Assembly (NCBI RefSeq): GCF_000285535.1
Contig: NZ_HE610986.1
Location: 167,853-231,852 of the forward strand
From: Bacillus timonensis
GTDB taxonomy: Bacteria > Bacillota > Bacilli > Bacillales > Bacillaceae_L
Reading direction: 5' to 3'
Length of the DNA stretch: 64,000 bases
Position 1 is the stretch's first letter, and each line of letters starts with the position of its first letter. Made by a program: the position numbers and the translations under genes. Below the pieces are notes generated by a model. That model saw nothing but the letters and a program-made list of their open reading frames with translations. It had not been told where the DNA came from and ran no database searches. This document shows positions 17,017 through 25,928 of the stretch, piece after piece.

Positions 17017-18243
17017 CTATGATAAAATCCTTTTTTCTCCCTCAAGTTCCTTAATTGGTGCGATGTTTTGGGTAAACTCTAAAGTCCCTACATATTCTCC
17101 AGCCTCATCACGGACAGCAAAGTATCTGATATACACATATTTACCTTTCGCTTTAATCCAAAAATCCTCGACATCTTTTTTACCTAATTTGAAGTCTTCC
17201 AGTAATTCTTCAACTACGTGAACGCTTCTTGGCGGATGACAGTTTTGAACAGTTCTACCAATTACAGCTTTTGTCCTTGCAAAAATGCGTTCTCTTCCTT
17301 TAGAAAAGTACCGAACAACATCATCCTTATCAATAAATGTAATATCAACGGGTAAATGGTTTAATAGTAATTCAAGTTGTTTTAAGGATAAGATGCCTGT
17401 TTCCATTTTAATATAGCCTTTCGTTGCAATCTCTTCCGTATTGATCACGCTTCGCTCTGGTTTCCAATCTTCAGGCGAAATTAAACAAAATCCAATTTCA
17501 TCACTTTCATGGGCAATTTTAAGCCATTCATCTTCGGTTAAATGAGTTAATGACATAGGGAAAAGGATATTTTCCTCTCGATAAATCATTTCATCTACTT
17601 GATTACTGAAAAAGTTCACAACTTCAACGACCGACTGTTTATCTCCATCGTAATGGGAGAGCATCGTTTTCGCATCTTTTATTGCATCACGAATAAAATC
17701 ATCAATTTTCCACATCATATTCGTTGGTCCATAAATTCCGTACTTTTCTAAGTATGGAAAGAGAAGCTGTTCTTTTCGTTCATAATGCTTTCCGATATCC
17801 AATAAAAGATTACAATCCTCAAGTAAATTCAATCGAGTTTCTAGGTGATCATCGAGTTCAAATAGCTCCAAATGTGGCTTAATTCTTTCGTTTACTAGCT
17901 TTTCTAATTCTCTATTTTCTAGCTTAAATGTATGCACCGGATGTCCAGGTTGCTCTTCAAGACGAGACACCCTATTTTCTTCAATTACATCTTTAAAAAT
18001 TTCCCGATGCTTTGAACAAATTTCCGTTGCCTCATGTGCCTGCATATTCTCTTCTTCCATTAACACATGTTGCAATTTGGTAACTTCCTCAATTGTAATC
18101 GTTCCTACTTTATCTGCTAATTTGGATTTTACCTCTTCTACCGATTTTCCTTGATGCAAATCTAAAAAGCTTTGTTTTATAATGGCCTCTCTCTCTAAAT
18201 GACTGATTTTATGTTGTTCTCGATTATTAATAAGCTCACTCAC
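17017..18243 (-). CDS. DUF438 / hemerythrin-like / PAS protein
   Basis: A cytoplasmic protein of about 408 aa. It starts with a DUF438 helical domain (LINNREQHKISHLEREAIIKQ onward). A hemerythrin-type HHE four-helix domain follows, with conserved His/Glu in GHPVHTFKLENRELE, LLDIGKHYERKEQLLFPYLEKYGI and YREENILFPMSL, expected to bind a di-iron centre. The C-terminus is a PAS-like domain (DITFIDKDDVVRYFSKGRERIF) with an ETGILS start. Such proteins are linked to oxygen or nitric-oxide sensing or repair. The start is GTG behind AAGGAG; a longer frame upstream lacks a site. An FNR-type box upstream suggests anaerobic induction. Confidence 0.88.
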   Translation of the reverse strand: MSELINNREQHKISHLEREAIIKQSFLDLHQGKSVEEVKSKLADKVGTITIEEVTKLQHVLMEEENMQAHEATEICSKHREIFKDVIEENRVSRLEEQPGHPVHTFKLENRELEKLVNERIKPHLELFELDDHLETRLNLLEDCNLLLDIGKHYERKEQLLFPYLEKYGIYGPTNMMWKIDDFIRDAIKDAKTMLSHYDGDKQSVVEVVNFFSNQVDEMIYREENILFPMSLTHLTEDEWLKIAHESDEIGFCLISPEDWKPERSVINTEEIATKGYIKMETGILSLKQLELLLNHLPVDITFIDKDDVVRYFSKGRERIFARTKAVIGRTVQNCHPPRSVHVVEELLEDFKLGKKDVEDFWIKAKGKYVYIRYFAVRDEAGEYVGTLEFTQNIAPIKELEGEKRILS

Positions 18244-18307
18244 ACAAATTTCTCCTTTCAAACTATACTTGTTATGTTTGAAAATAGCATAGTTCCAGGT
18301 AAAAATT

Positions 18308-18323
18308 TGTGATACCAATCACA
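18308..18323 (-). promoter_or_regulatory. FNR/CRP-type binding site
   Basis: A perfect TGTGA-N6-TCACA palindrome about 65 bases before the DUF438 start codon. If the -10 is the TATTTT on the minus strand near 18281-18286, the site is centred near -41.5, the class II activator position. Confidence 0.7.
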
Positions 18324-18336
18324 TCGACAATAGAAA

Positions 18337-18577
18337 AGGCTCACATCTGTGAGCCTACAGAGTGTAGACAAAGTCAGTGCTGACTTTGTCTACACGAATT
18401 ATTAAGGATATCTAACTATTAATTCTATTCCCAGACTGTCTTGCGAACGCTTGTCAGACAAGGCGCGCAGCTGAGCGAAGACGCGAATAGAAGTTGCCGA
18501 ATGAGCGCAACGAGCGAGGCAAGCAACGCAGTATGCGAGCGTTTGTCAACAGTCTAAAGGCTCACATCTGTGAGCCT
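18337..18577 (-). repeat. Insert flanked by two copies of a terminator hairpin
   Basis: AGGCTCACA-TC-TGTGAGCCT occurs at 18337-18356 and again at 18558-18577, where it overlaps the stop of the HesB-like gene. Between the copies lie a 34-bp perfect palindrome (GTGTAGACAAAGTCAGT and its complement, 18362-18395) and a G+C-rich block of about 123 bp (18433-18555) with AGACTGT/ACAGTCT ends. The left hairpin copy keeps the T tail, as if an ancestral terminator had been duplicated when the block inserted. No gene is seen. Confidence 0.7.
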
Positions 18578-18872
18578 ATGGTTTTGGATATTGGTACTCC
18601 AATTCATCTTTATCTGGATTATAATCAACGATGAGGTTATGACCATTGAAAAACCAGATATCATCTTCTTCTACATAAAATTCAATATTATCAACTTTTT
18701 GACTGGCATGAATTTGGATGGGTTCGTCGTGTGTTGAAAAGGCAAGTGAATATTTTTCTTGTACCGGGCTACTTCCGTAAAACATCGGATAGAAACGTAC
18801 TGTATCCCCTTCTTTCACGCCTATATCTTCCTTAAACCATTTTAAAGCAGCTTCACTTATTGTCATTTCCAT
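18576..18872 (-). CDS. HesB/YneR-like protein of the IscA fold
   Basis: A 98-aa cytoplasmic protein of the HesB-like (iron-sulfur biosynthesis) fold: MTISEAALKWFKEDIGVKEGDTVRF, then strands ending VEEDDIWFFNGHNLIVDYN. It aligns best in memory with B. subtilis YneR. It lacks the three cysteines that bind iron or clusters in true IscA/SufA proteins (the usual CGC position is absent), so a cluster-carrier role is unlikely. ATG with AAGGAGG upstream. Its stop overlaps the hairpin of the adjoining insert. Confidence 0.8.
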   Translation of the reverse strand: MEMTISEAALKWFKEDIGVKEGDTVRFYPMFYGSSPVQEKYSLAFSTHDEPIQIHASQKVDNIEFYVEEDDIWFFNGHNLIVDYNPDKDELEYQYPKP

Positions 18873-18993
18873 ATGTATGAACCTCCTTGATGTCCCTTTG
18901 CGATATTTTACGCAGAATTACGGACTTTATTAACTTTATAGTACTAAAGTTTTCATAGATAGGAAAACAACGAATTTGTGAAATCTTTCTCAA

Positions 18994-19034
18994 ACAAAAA
19001 AATAGTGCACGCAATCCCTTACGATTACGTGCAC
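18994..19034 (-). terminator. Terminator of the cstA operon
   Basis: Stem GTGCACG-AATC paired with GATT-CGTGCAC, followed on the minus strand by TATTTTTTTG. Confidence 0.85.
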
Positions 19035-19046
19035 ATTTTACTAATT

Positions 19047-19196
19047 CTATAAGAGAATAAACGCGATTGTAGCACTAACAATAATAGCTACGCTCACAAT
19101 TTTTCCCCAAATGGGAAATGTTTCTTTCGGATTTTGATTTACCTTTTTCTCTTGATCCTCGACTACCTTCCGATATTCAGGACCGCAGCATCCCAT
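19047..19196 (-). CDS. Small CstA-associated membrane protein, 49 aa
   Basis: The frame begins MGCCGPEYRKVVEDQEKK and ends in a hydrophobic helix (IVSVAIIVSATIAFILL). Its ATG shares one base with the TAA of the CstA gene (TAATG), which indicates translational coupling. The Cys-Cys motif near the N-terminus and a single C-terminal membrane helix suggest a small accessory subunit of the transporter. This is comparable in position, though not in sequence, to the small YbdD/YjiX proteins after cstA in enterobacteria. Followed by a strong terminator. Confidence 0.7.
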   Translation of the reverse strand: MGCCGPEYRKVVEDQEKKVNQNPKETFPIWGKIVSVAIIVSATIAFILL

Positions 19197-20647
19197 TAGG
19201 ATACCTTCTTGTAGTGAGAAATATCGATTTCTAATGGAATATTTGCAGCACGGGCTTTATTGGCTTGACGGAAGAATAACACCAACAACAATGCAGTGCC
19301 TGCAAATCCACCGTACCATGAAATATCCATTGGTAAACGGAACCCGATTTGAGCATTCAAGATATAAGTGATAACCATACAAAGCATGAATGTACCTGGT
19401 ATTAATGAGATCCAGTAGTTCTTTTTCGCAATGTATAAATACATAGCACCTACGAAAAGAGCAATTACTGCTGTAGCTTGGTTCGCCCAGCTAAAATATC
19501 TCCATAGGATGTTGAAATCGATTTGAGTAAGAACAACAGAAATTGCGAATAATGGAACAGCAATCCATAGACGGCTTGACATTTTCTTTTGAGCCATATT
19601 TAGATATTCAGCAATAATCATACGCGCACTACGGAATGCAGTATCCCCAGAAGTAATTGGTAAGACGATAACCCCTAATACGGCTAGTGTTCCACCAATT
19701 GCTCCTAACATTAATGTTGAAACTTCACTTACAATTGCTCCTGGTCCACCAGCTGCAAGAAGTTCTTGTAATCCACCGTAACCATCAAATAAGCTCATTG
19801 CTGCTGCTGCCCAGATCATTGCAATGATACCTTCAGCAATCATCATACCGTAGAAAATTTTACGTCCTTGACTTTCCTTCTGTGTAGTACGTGAAATAAT
19901 TGGTGTTTGTGTAGCATGGAATCCAGATAAAGCACCACAAGTGATTGTAAAGAACAATAATGGGAAGATTGGTGCATTATCAGGATGGAAATTTGATAAT
20001 GAAATTTCTGGAATTGGTGCACCTTTCACTATTAATCCAACTCCAATACCTACAGCACTGATTAGAAGGATTGCACCGAAATATGGATACAGACGACCGA
20101 TAATTTTATCAACTGGCAATAAAGTAGCCAAAATATAATATAGGAAAATAACAGCGATAAGAATTCCTAATGCAACTTTTCCGTCCAACAATAAGTTTAA
20201 AAGAGCTGCTGGTGTTGAAACGAATACAGTACCAACTAATAATAGTAGTAAAACAGCAAAAGCGTTAACGACGTGTTTCATTGCCTTACCTAAAAACTTA
20301 GTGGCAAGCTCTGGTAAGTGAGCCCCTTTATTACGAATGGATATCATTCCTGTTAAATAATCATGGACCGCACCAGCAAAAATACATCCCACAACGATCC
20401 AAATGAATGCGACTGGTCCGTAAAGCGCTCCCATAATTGGGCCGAATACAGGTCCAGTACCCGCAATATTTAGTAGCTGAATCAATGAGTTTTTCTTTGT
20501 GCTCATTGGAATGTAATCTACTCCATCAGCATCTACATAAGCTGGAGTCGCTCGTTCTTCCTTAACCCCAAATACTTTTTCCACGTATTTACCATACGTA
20601 AAGTATCCAATGATTAACAAAACAATACTCGCTAAAAATGTAATCAT
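19196..20647 (-). CDS. cstA: CstA-family carbon-starvation / pyruvate transporter
   Basis: A 483-aa membrane protein with more than a dozen hydrophobic helices. Family hallmarks are visible: YGKYVEKVFGV near the N-terminus, the conserved NIAGTGPVFGPIMGALYGP, VGCIFAGAVHDYLTGMISIRNKG, FHATQTPIISRTTQKE, and ITSGDTAFRSARMIIAEYL. CstA and BtsT proteins import pyruvate (and in some species peptides). At 483 aa it is the short form compared with about 700 aa in E. coli. It lies downstream of a LytS/LytT-like system on the same strand, matching the BtsS/BtsR-BtsT logic. A cre-like site lies in its promoter region. Confidence 0.9.
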   Translation of the reverse strand: MITFLASIVLLIIGYFTYGKYVEKVFGVKEERATPAYVDADGVDYIPMSTKKNSLIQLLNIAGTGPVFGPIMGALYGPVAFIWIVVGCIFAGAVHDYLTGMISIRNKGAHLPELATKFLGKAMKHVVNAFAVLLLLLVGTVFVSTPAALLNLLLDGKVALGILIAVIFLYYILATLLPVDKIIGRLYPYFGAILLISAVGIGVGLIVKGAPIPEISLSNFHPDNAPIFPLLFFTITCGALSGFHATQTPIISRTTQKESQGRKIFYGMMIAEGIIAMIWAAAAMSLFDGYGGLQELLAAGGPGAIVSEVSTLMLGAIGGTLAVLGVIVLPITSGDTAFRSARMIIAEYLNMAQKKMSSRLWIAVPLFAISVVLTQIDFNILWRYFSWANQATAVIALFVGAMYLYIAKKNYWISLIPGTFMLCMVITYILNAQIGFRLPMDISWYGGFAGTALLLVLFFRQANKARAANIPLEIDISHYKKVS

Positions 20648-20681
20648 TTTATTTCCCCCTTATTCCCTTTATTGAAAAGTA

Positions 20682-20695
20682 TGAATGCGTTTACA
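20682..20695 (-). promoter_or_regulatory. Candidate CcpA (cre) site before cstA
   Basis: On the minus strand TGTAAACGCATTCA matches the cre consensus TGWAARCGYTWNCW with one mismatch. It lies just downstream of a TATAAT box (20699-20704), so CcpA would act as a roadblock when preferred sugars are present. No good -35 box is seen, which fits dependence on an activator such as the LytT-type regulator. Confidence 0.5.
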
Positions 20696-20808
20696 TTTAT
20701 TATAGTATTTTAATAGGATTATAGGAGGGTTTATGATTAAAAGGTAGAAATTCGACAATAACGTGTCAAAATTGTGAACTAAAATGCAAAATTTCTACCT
20801 CTTCATTT

Positions 20809-21540
20809 TTAGATTTCTAATTTCGCTCGTAATGCTTTTACATAATTTCGACTAACTGAAAGCTGTTCTTTTCTTCCTTCAATTTCTAATTGATAAGCAC
20901 CATTAAACCAAGGTGTGAGGCGTGTGACATATTTTAAATTAACTAGGAAGCTTTTATGAATGCGAAAGAATCCGAATGAATCGAGTCTGCTTTCAAATTC
21001 TTTAAGCTGTGTTTTCGATTCATATTCATCCAGCTTTGTAATAAGCTTTGTTACTTTTTCATCTCTCACAATATATAAAATATCCTTAGGGTCAAGGTAG
21101 ATAATCTCCCCGCTTGTATCAATCGCTAACTTCCCATTTTGTTTTGCATTTTCTTTTTCCTCAGAAGTGTGGAACTGCTTTTCAATTCGTTTCACCGTTT
21201 CTTCTAGCTGTTCCTCATCAAATGGTTTTAACAAATAGTCAATGGCATTATAACGAAACGCCTCAACAGCGAATTCCGGATAAGCAGTGGCAAACACGAT
21301 AAGTGGCGCCTTTTTCAACTCTAAAAGGGCCTTTGCTGCGTCCATGCCATTTACCTTTGGCATTTCAACATCTAAAAAAACAACATCTGGTTGAAGCTGA
21401 ATGGCTTTCAATATCGCAGCCTCTCCTGAATCTGCTTCTCCAACTATTTGAATGGATGGATAGGCCTCTAATAAATGAGACAGTTCATCACGGCTATATA
21501 ATTCATCATCAACAATTAATGTTTTAATTTTTGTTTCCAT
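20809..21540 (-). CDS. LytTR-type response regulator
   Basis: A 243-aa two-component regulator. The receiver domain (residues 1-120) has DDE near residue 11, phosphoacceptor Asp in VVFLDVEMPKVNG, and Lys in YLLKPF. The C-terminal LytTR DNA-binding domain has IIYLDPKDILYIVRDE, LKEFESRLDSFGFFRIHKSFLVNLKYV and the ending YQLEIEGRKEQLSVSRNYVK. It follows the sensor gene by one base and precedes cstA, so it probably activates cstA in response to external pyruvate; the signal is inferred from the E. coli Bts and Bacillus LytST systems. Confidence 0.9.
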   Translation of the reverse strand: METKIKTLIVDDELYSRDELSHLLEAYPSIQIVGEADSGEAAILKAIQLQPDVVFLDVEMPKVNGMDAAKALLELKKAPLIVFATAYPEFAVEAFRYNAIDYLLKPFDEEQLEETVKRIEKQFHTSEEKENAKQNGKLAIDTSGEIIYLDPKDILYIVRDEKVTKLITKLDEYESKTQLKEFESRLDSFGFFRIHKSFLVNLKYVTRLTPWFNGAYQLEIEGRKEQLSVSRNYVKALRAKLEI

Positions 21541-21541
21541 A

Positions 21542-23278
21542 TTAAATAGCCTCCGTTAGTGGTATTGAAAAAGCAATTTCCGTTCCTTTATTCACTTCGC
21601 TTTTAATGACTAATGCTGATTTTTCACCAAATAGCATTGTGAGTCTACGGTTAACATTATATAAAGCAACACCACTACCTTTTTCTGACTTTATTGGGGC
21701 AATCGAAATTTGTTTTGCACGGTTTTCACTCATCCCCACTCCATTGTCCTCAACCTTAACGTAAACACAGTCAGTTCCTTTATGAATCGATATACCTACA
21801 TAGAAATCCCCATCTTGATTCTTCATTCCATGCTTGATTGCATTTTCCACAATTGGTTGTAGCGTTAAAGGGGGTATTTGTTGAGCAAGAGCCCCTGCCT
21901 CAATCTTGTAATCTACTTTTAACTTATCAACAAACCTTGTTTCCTCGATTTCTAAATACGCTTTCACCTGGCGAAGTTCCTGTTCTAGCGTTGTCACATT
22001 TTGTGTTGTTACAGATAGGTTTTGTCGTAAAAAATGTGACAGAGAAACGAGTAATTTCCTCGCCTTTGTTGGATCTCTTCTTACTAGTGAGAGTATCGTA
22101 TTAAGGGTATTAAAAAGAAAATGCGGACTAATTTGAGCTTGAAGTACTTTGATTTCTGCTTCCTTTGCAAGCTGGATTGCCTTATCTGCTTCCGCAATTT
22201 CAAGCTGATTACTTAAAAGAGAACTCAAACCTGAAATAAGCTCTGTCACAACAGGTGTAATTTCTTTTTCAGAACGAAAATAGAATTTTAACGTTCCAAT
22301 CGTTTCATCTCTTCTTTTTAGTGGAGCAATCACAACCGCTCCAAGTGGACAATCCTTATCTCGGCATTGAATCATTTTTTTGTTAGCGATTACAACCTTT
22401 CCATTATGAAGAACATCCATTGTAATTTGCGTTTGGATTGGCGACTGAGAACGATGATGGTCATGCCCAAGACCTACATGCGCCAGTATTTCGTGTGTGT
22501 TTGTCATTGCTACAGCTGTTGCTTGAATCTCATCTTGAATAATATGGCAAACAGCCTGTGCTGTTTCACGATTTAACCCGTTCCGTAAATACGCAAGTGT
22601 CTTGTCTGCAATACGAAGTGTTTTTTGAGCTTGAACAGCACCTACTCGTTCTCCTTCATTGATCACACTTTTAATGATCATAAGGAACACTGCACACCCT
22701 AATCCATTTGCGACAATCATCGGTATCCCAATAATTTCAACTAACGCCCACGCCTTTTCAAATGGACGAGAAATAAGAAGAATGACTAGCATTTGAAGTG
22801 CTTCTGCCGAGGCAGCAATGATAAATGCTGTACTTAGTTTCACATGCTTGTTCTTCTTATAAAAGTATCCCGAGATTAACCCTGCAATAATAGATGCAAA
22901 GCCACAGGAAAACGCAGTAAATCCGCCAAGGGTAAATCGATGTATGCCAGCAATTAGACCCGCTCCTAAACCAACCTTGTAACCACCAAGTAGACCTGCA
23001 AGGACAACACCAATTACCCTTGAGTTCGCTAAAGCTTCATCTGTGGTTAATCCAGAAACCCACCGGTCAAATTGTAGACTCTCGGTATTGAGACTTAAGC
23101 CGGTATACGTACCAATGATTCCAAAGAAACCAAAGAAGACAATTGCCACTAACTTCTGCCACCGATTCAACTCTTCCTGATACATCATCCCTCTGAAAAA
23201 TTTTAATCTCGTTAAAATAAAAGCGATTGCAACAATGATTCCTAACCGCTCTAACATCGTCATTAAAAGTACGAACAT
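21542..23278 (-). CDS. LytS-type sensor histidine kinase
   Basis: A membrane kinase of about 578 aa. The N-terminal 5TM-LYT sensor domain starts MFVLLMTMLERLGIIVAIAF and contains the NSRVIGVVLAGLLGG motif. A GAF-like domain follows (about 220-360). Then comes the His_kinase domain with ISPHFLFNTLNTILSLVRRD (phosphorylated His), an ATPase with PLTLQPIVENAIKHG and DNGVGMS, and a GSGVALYNVNRRL G2 box. The start chosen has GGAG seven bases upstream; longer frames run into a hairpin repeat. Coupled with the LytTR regulator. Confidence 0.9.
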   Translation of the reverse strand: MFVLLMTMLERLGIIVAIAFILTRLKFFRGMMYQEELNRWQKLVAIVFFGFFGIIGTYTGLSLNTESLQFDRWVSGLTTDEALANSRVIGVVLAGLLGGYKVGLGAGLIAGIHRFTLGGFTAFSCGFASIIAGLISGYFYKKNKHVKLSTAFIIAASAEALQMLVILLISRPFEKAWALVEIIGIPMIVANGLGCAVFLMIIKSVINEGERVGAVQAQKTLRIADKTLAYLRNGLNRETAQAVCHIIQDEIQATAVAMTNTHEILAHVGLGHDHHRSQSPIQTQITMDVLHNGKVVIANKKMIQCRDKDCPLGAVVIAPLKRRDETIGTLKFYFRSEKEITPVVTELISGLSSLLSNQLEIAEADKAIQLAKEAEIKVLQAQISPHFLFNTLNTILSLVRRDPTKARKLLVSLSHFLRQNLSVTTQNVTTLEQELRQVKAYLEIEETRFVDKLKVDYKIEAGALAQQIPPLTLQPIVENAIKHGMKNQDGDFYVGISIHKGTDCVYVKVEDNGVGMSENRAKQISIAPIKSEKGSGVALYNVNRRLTMLFGEKSALVIKSEVNKGTEIAFSIPLTEAI

Positions 23279-23296
23279 AGACATGCTCCTTTTTTT

Positions 23297-23347
23297 GGGA
23301 CAGGTTCCCTGCCCAATCATAGGGGTGTGGGACGCTGAACCTGTCCC
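23297..23347. repeat. GGGACAGGTTC hairpin element
   Basis: Perfect 11-bp arms GGGACAGGTTC and GAACCTGTCCC are separated by 29 bases that include further GGGAC-like half copies. It lies in the leader of the LytS gene. Similar GGGACAGGTTC palindromes are scattered through many Bacillus genomes, as I recall them. Confidence 0.65.
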
Positions 23348-23435
23348 TCTATCCCTATTGTATCAAGTTTTTTGGGGTTCGGGATAGTTTTTTGAGGGGG
23401 GGTGATTGAAAGTTTAATATGGTCTGATTATAAAC

Positions 23436-23481
23436 AAAGAAAAAGACTACATCTATAGATTTTTTATCTTTAGACATAGTC
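23436..23481 (-). terminator. Terminator of the GH3 gene
   Basis: Imperfect stem GACTA-ATCT/AGAT-TAGTC with a T run on the minus strand, about 30 bases after the stop codon. Confidence 0.65.
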
Positions 23482-23508
23482 CTGATCTTTATTTATTCAT
23501 TAGCGTTA

Positions 23509-25800
23509 TTATTGAAAAACGCCTTGTCCATTTACCCGAGCCAAGAACCCTGCAAGGTGTTCCTCTGTAAAACTACCACCGCTAAATGAAACCAATGCCC
23601 GAAGCGGCATGAATTTCATCATGGCTGCCATCATTTCTGCCCCCTCAGCATCTTCATCTACTGAGCTAAATAGAGGGCTTGATTCCTTTATCTTTGTAAA
23701 AAATTCATTTACTAATGGAGCCACTGAAGAGTCGCTCATTAAGTCTCCAATCGTTGAATTTCTATGATATGTTTTTTTAACAAAAACAGTTTGCTCCACT
23801 GTAATAGTCTGTTTTAATTCAATTCCAACAGAAGACTTTCCAACTAGAATATCAAATTCCCCACCTTCTACATGCCAATCTTTCATATCAACATTATAGT
23901 AAGCAAATGCTCTCTTATCTAATTCAAAAGATACTCTTTTTTCTTCACCTGGTTGAAGCTCTATCTTTTCAAATCCTTTTAGTTCTTTTTCAGGACGAAT
24001 CATTGTGCTTTTAACGTCACGTACGTATAATTGAACAATTTCTTTACCGGCAACTTTTCCAATATTTTTTACAGTTACAGTAACTTTTACAGTTTCAGTA
24101 TCTTTAAGAGTTGTTTTATCAACTTGGATATTTGTATATTCAAACTTCGTATAGCTTAAGCCAAATCCAAATGGGAAAAGCGGAGCTAGGTTTTTCTTAT
24201 CGTAATAACGGTATCCAACAAATAAGCCTTCTTTGTATTCTACCTTATCACCCTCACCAGGGAAATTCAGATAAGAGGGGTTGTGCTCTAATGCAACTGG
24301 GAAGGTCTCAGCTAACTTACCGCTCGGGTTTGCTTCGCCAAATAATAAATCTGCAATTGCTCCACCTATTGCTTGACCAGCTAGGTAACCTTCAATAACC
24401 CCTTTAACCTTGCCTAACCATGGCATTTCAATTGGGGCCCCGTTACTTAATACAACAACAATATTGTCTTGAACTTCAGCCAAAGCGTCAATTATATGCT
24501 GTTGGTTCAAAGGTATACGTAAATGTGCTCTATCATATCCTTCAGATTCATAACGATCAGGTAATCCGATAAATAAAACAGTTACATCCGAATTCTGAGC
24601 AATAGCTCTTGCTTCTGTTACAAGAGTTTCATCGATGTCATCATTTGCAAGATTATAGCCATTAGCAAACTGAATTTGTGCAGACTCTCCTGCGACATTT
24701 TTAATTTCTTCTAAAATATTATCTAATTTAGTTGGTTTAATATGTGAGCTTCCACCACCTTGGTATCTTGGTGTTTGCGCAAAAGCACCGATAACTGAAA
24801 TTTTAGCATCCTTCGAAAGCGGTAAAATATTAGTCTCATTTTTTAAGAGAACCATACTCTCAGTTGCAACTTCTCTTGCAAACTGATGGTGAGCTTCAAT
24901 ATCGTAAGATGCATTTTCTTTCTTATTATCAACAGCCATGAAAATGATCCGTAATAATCTTTCAACCGCTGCGTCTACTCTCTCTTCGCTTAATTTGCCA
25001 CTCTTAACAGCTGCAACGATTTTTGCATCACCAATACCATTACTTGAAGGCATTTCAAGCTCAAGCCCTGCATTTAGGCCATCAGCACGTTCGTTAACAG
25101 CACCCCAGTCAGATACTACAAAACCTTCGTGGCCCCATTCTTCTTTTAAAATATCTGTTAATAGATATGGATCTTCCGATGCATAAGGACCATTTACTCG
25201 ATTATACGAACACATGACTGTCCATGGTTGTGCTTTTTTTACCGCACCTTCGAAACTAGCAAGATAAATTTCGCGTAGGGTTCTTTCGTCAACAATTGCA
25301 TCGACAGACATTCTTCTGTCCTCTTGGTTATTTACAGCAAAGTGTTTTAATGATGTTCCTACACCTTGGCTTTGTACCCCGTTAATATGACTAGCCGCCA
25401 TTTCAGAAGATAAATAAGGGTCTTCAGAGAAATACTCAAAGTTTCTTCCGCAAAGTGGAGAACGTTTAATATTTGCACCCGGTCCTAGAATAACTGCTAC
25501 ATCTTCAGCTTGACATTCTTCTCCTAGGGCAACTCCAACTTTCGTGACTAAATCGCGGTTCCATGAACTTGCTAAACCGGCAGCTGATGGGAAACAAGTT
25601 GCTGGAACACTATCAAAAAGACCTAAATGATCTGCACCTTGTTTTTGTTTTCGTAAACCATGTGGCCCATCAGTTACCATAATTGAAGGGATTCCCAATC
25701 TTTCTACTCCCTTCAAATGCCAAAAGTCTAACCCTGAGCACATGCCTGCTTTTTCTTCTAAAGTCATTTGTGAAATTAAAGCTTTTATATCTCTACTCAA
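23509..25800 (-). CDS. Glycoside hydrolase family 3 (beta-glucosidase-like)
   Basis: A 763-aa cytoplasmic enzyme that hydrolyses terminal beta-linked sugars. Order of parts: GH3 N-terminal barrel (residues 1-290) with [24 protein letters not shown]-type region and the nucleophile Asp in [11 protein letters not shown]3 C-terminal alpha/beta domain (320-560) with GGGSSHI and SEGYDRAHL; a fibronectin-III-like domain (590-670) with [21 protein letters not shown]; and a Met-rich C-terminal extension of about 80 residues. No signal peptide, so it acts on imported oligosaccharides. It is divergent from an AraC regulator that probably controls it. Confidence 0.9.
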   Translation of the reverse strand: MSRDIKALISQMTLEEKAGMCSGLDFWHLKGVERLGIPSIMVTDGPHGLRKQKQGADHLGLFDSVPATCFPSAAGLASSWNRDLVTKVGVALGEECQAEDVAVILGPGANIKRSPLCGRNFEYFSEDPYLSSEMAASHINGVQSQGVGTSLKHFAVNNQEDRRMSVDAIVDERTLREIYLASFEGAVKKAQPWTVMCSYNRVNGPYASEDPYLLTDILKEEWGHEGFVVSDWGAVNERADGLNAGLELEMPSSNGIGDAKIVAAVKSGKLSEERVDAAVERLLRIIFMAVDNKKENASYDIEAHHQFAREVATESMVLLKNETNILPLSKDAKISVIGAFAQTPRYQGGGSSHIKPTKLDNILEEIKNVAGESAQIQFANGYNLANDDIDETLVTEARAIAQNSDVTVLFIGLPDRYESEGYDRAHLRIPLNQQHIIDALAEVQDNIVVVLSNGAPIEMPWLGKVKGVIEGYLAGQAIGGAIADLLFGEANPSGKLAETFPVALEHNPSYLNFPGEGDKVEYKEGLFVGYRYYDKKNLAPLFPFGFGLSYTKFEYTNIQVDKTTLKDTETVKVTVTVKNIGKVAGKEIVQLYVRDVKSTMIRPEKELKGFEKIELQPGEEKRVSFELDKRAFAYYNVDMKDWHVEGGEFDILVGKSSVGIELKQTITVEQTVFVKKTYHRNSTIGDLMSDSSVAPLVNEFFTKIKESSPLFSSVDEDAEGAEMMAAMMKFMPLRALVSFSGGSFTEEHLAGFLARVNGQGVFQ

Positions 25801-25928
25801 AGAAATTCTCCTTTCTACTATTCGTAATCTTTTTCATTATAATCGTATTTTTAAACTAATTTTGGTATTATATTTAGTAATTTATAATTATTTTTAGTTG
25901 TTGATTAATTTTACTAAAAGGCAGTGAG

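Noticed and set aside
20648..20808. A pair of LytTR boxes before cstA
   Set aside because: Some ACC-T repeats are visible but none match the spacing well enough to call.
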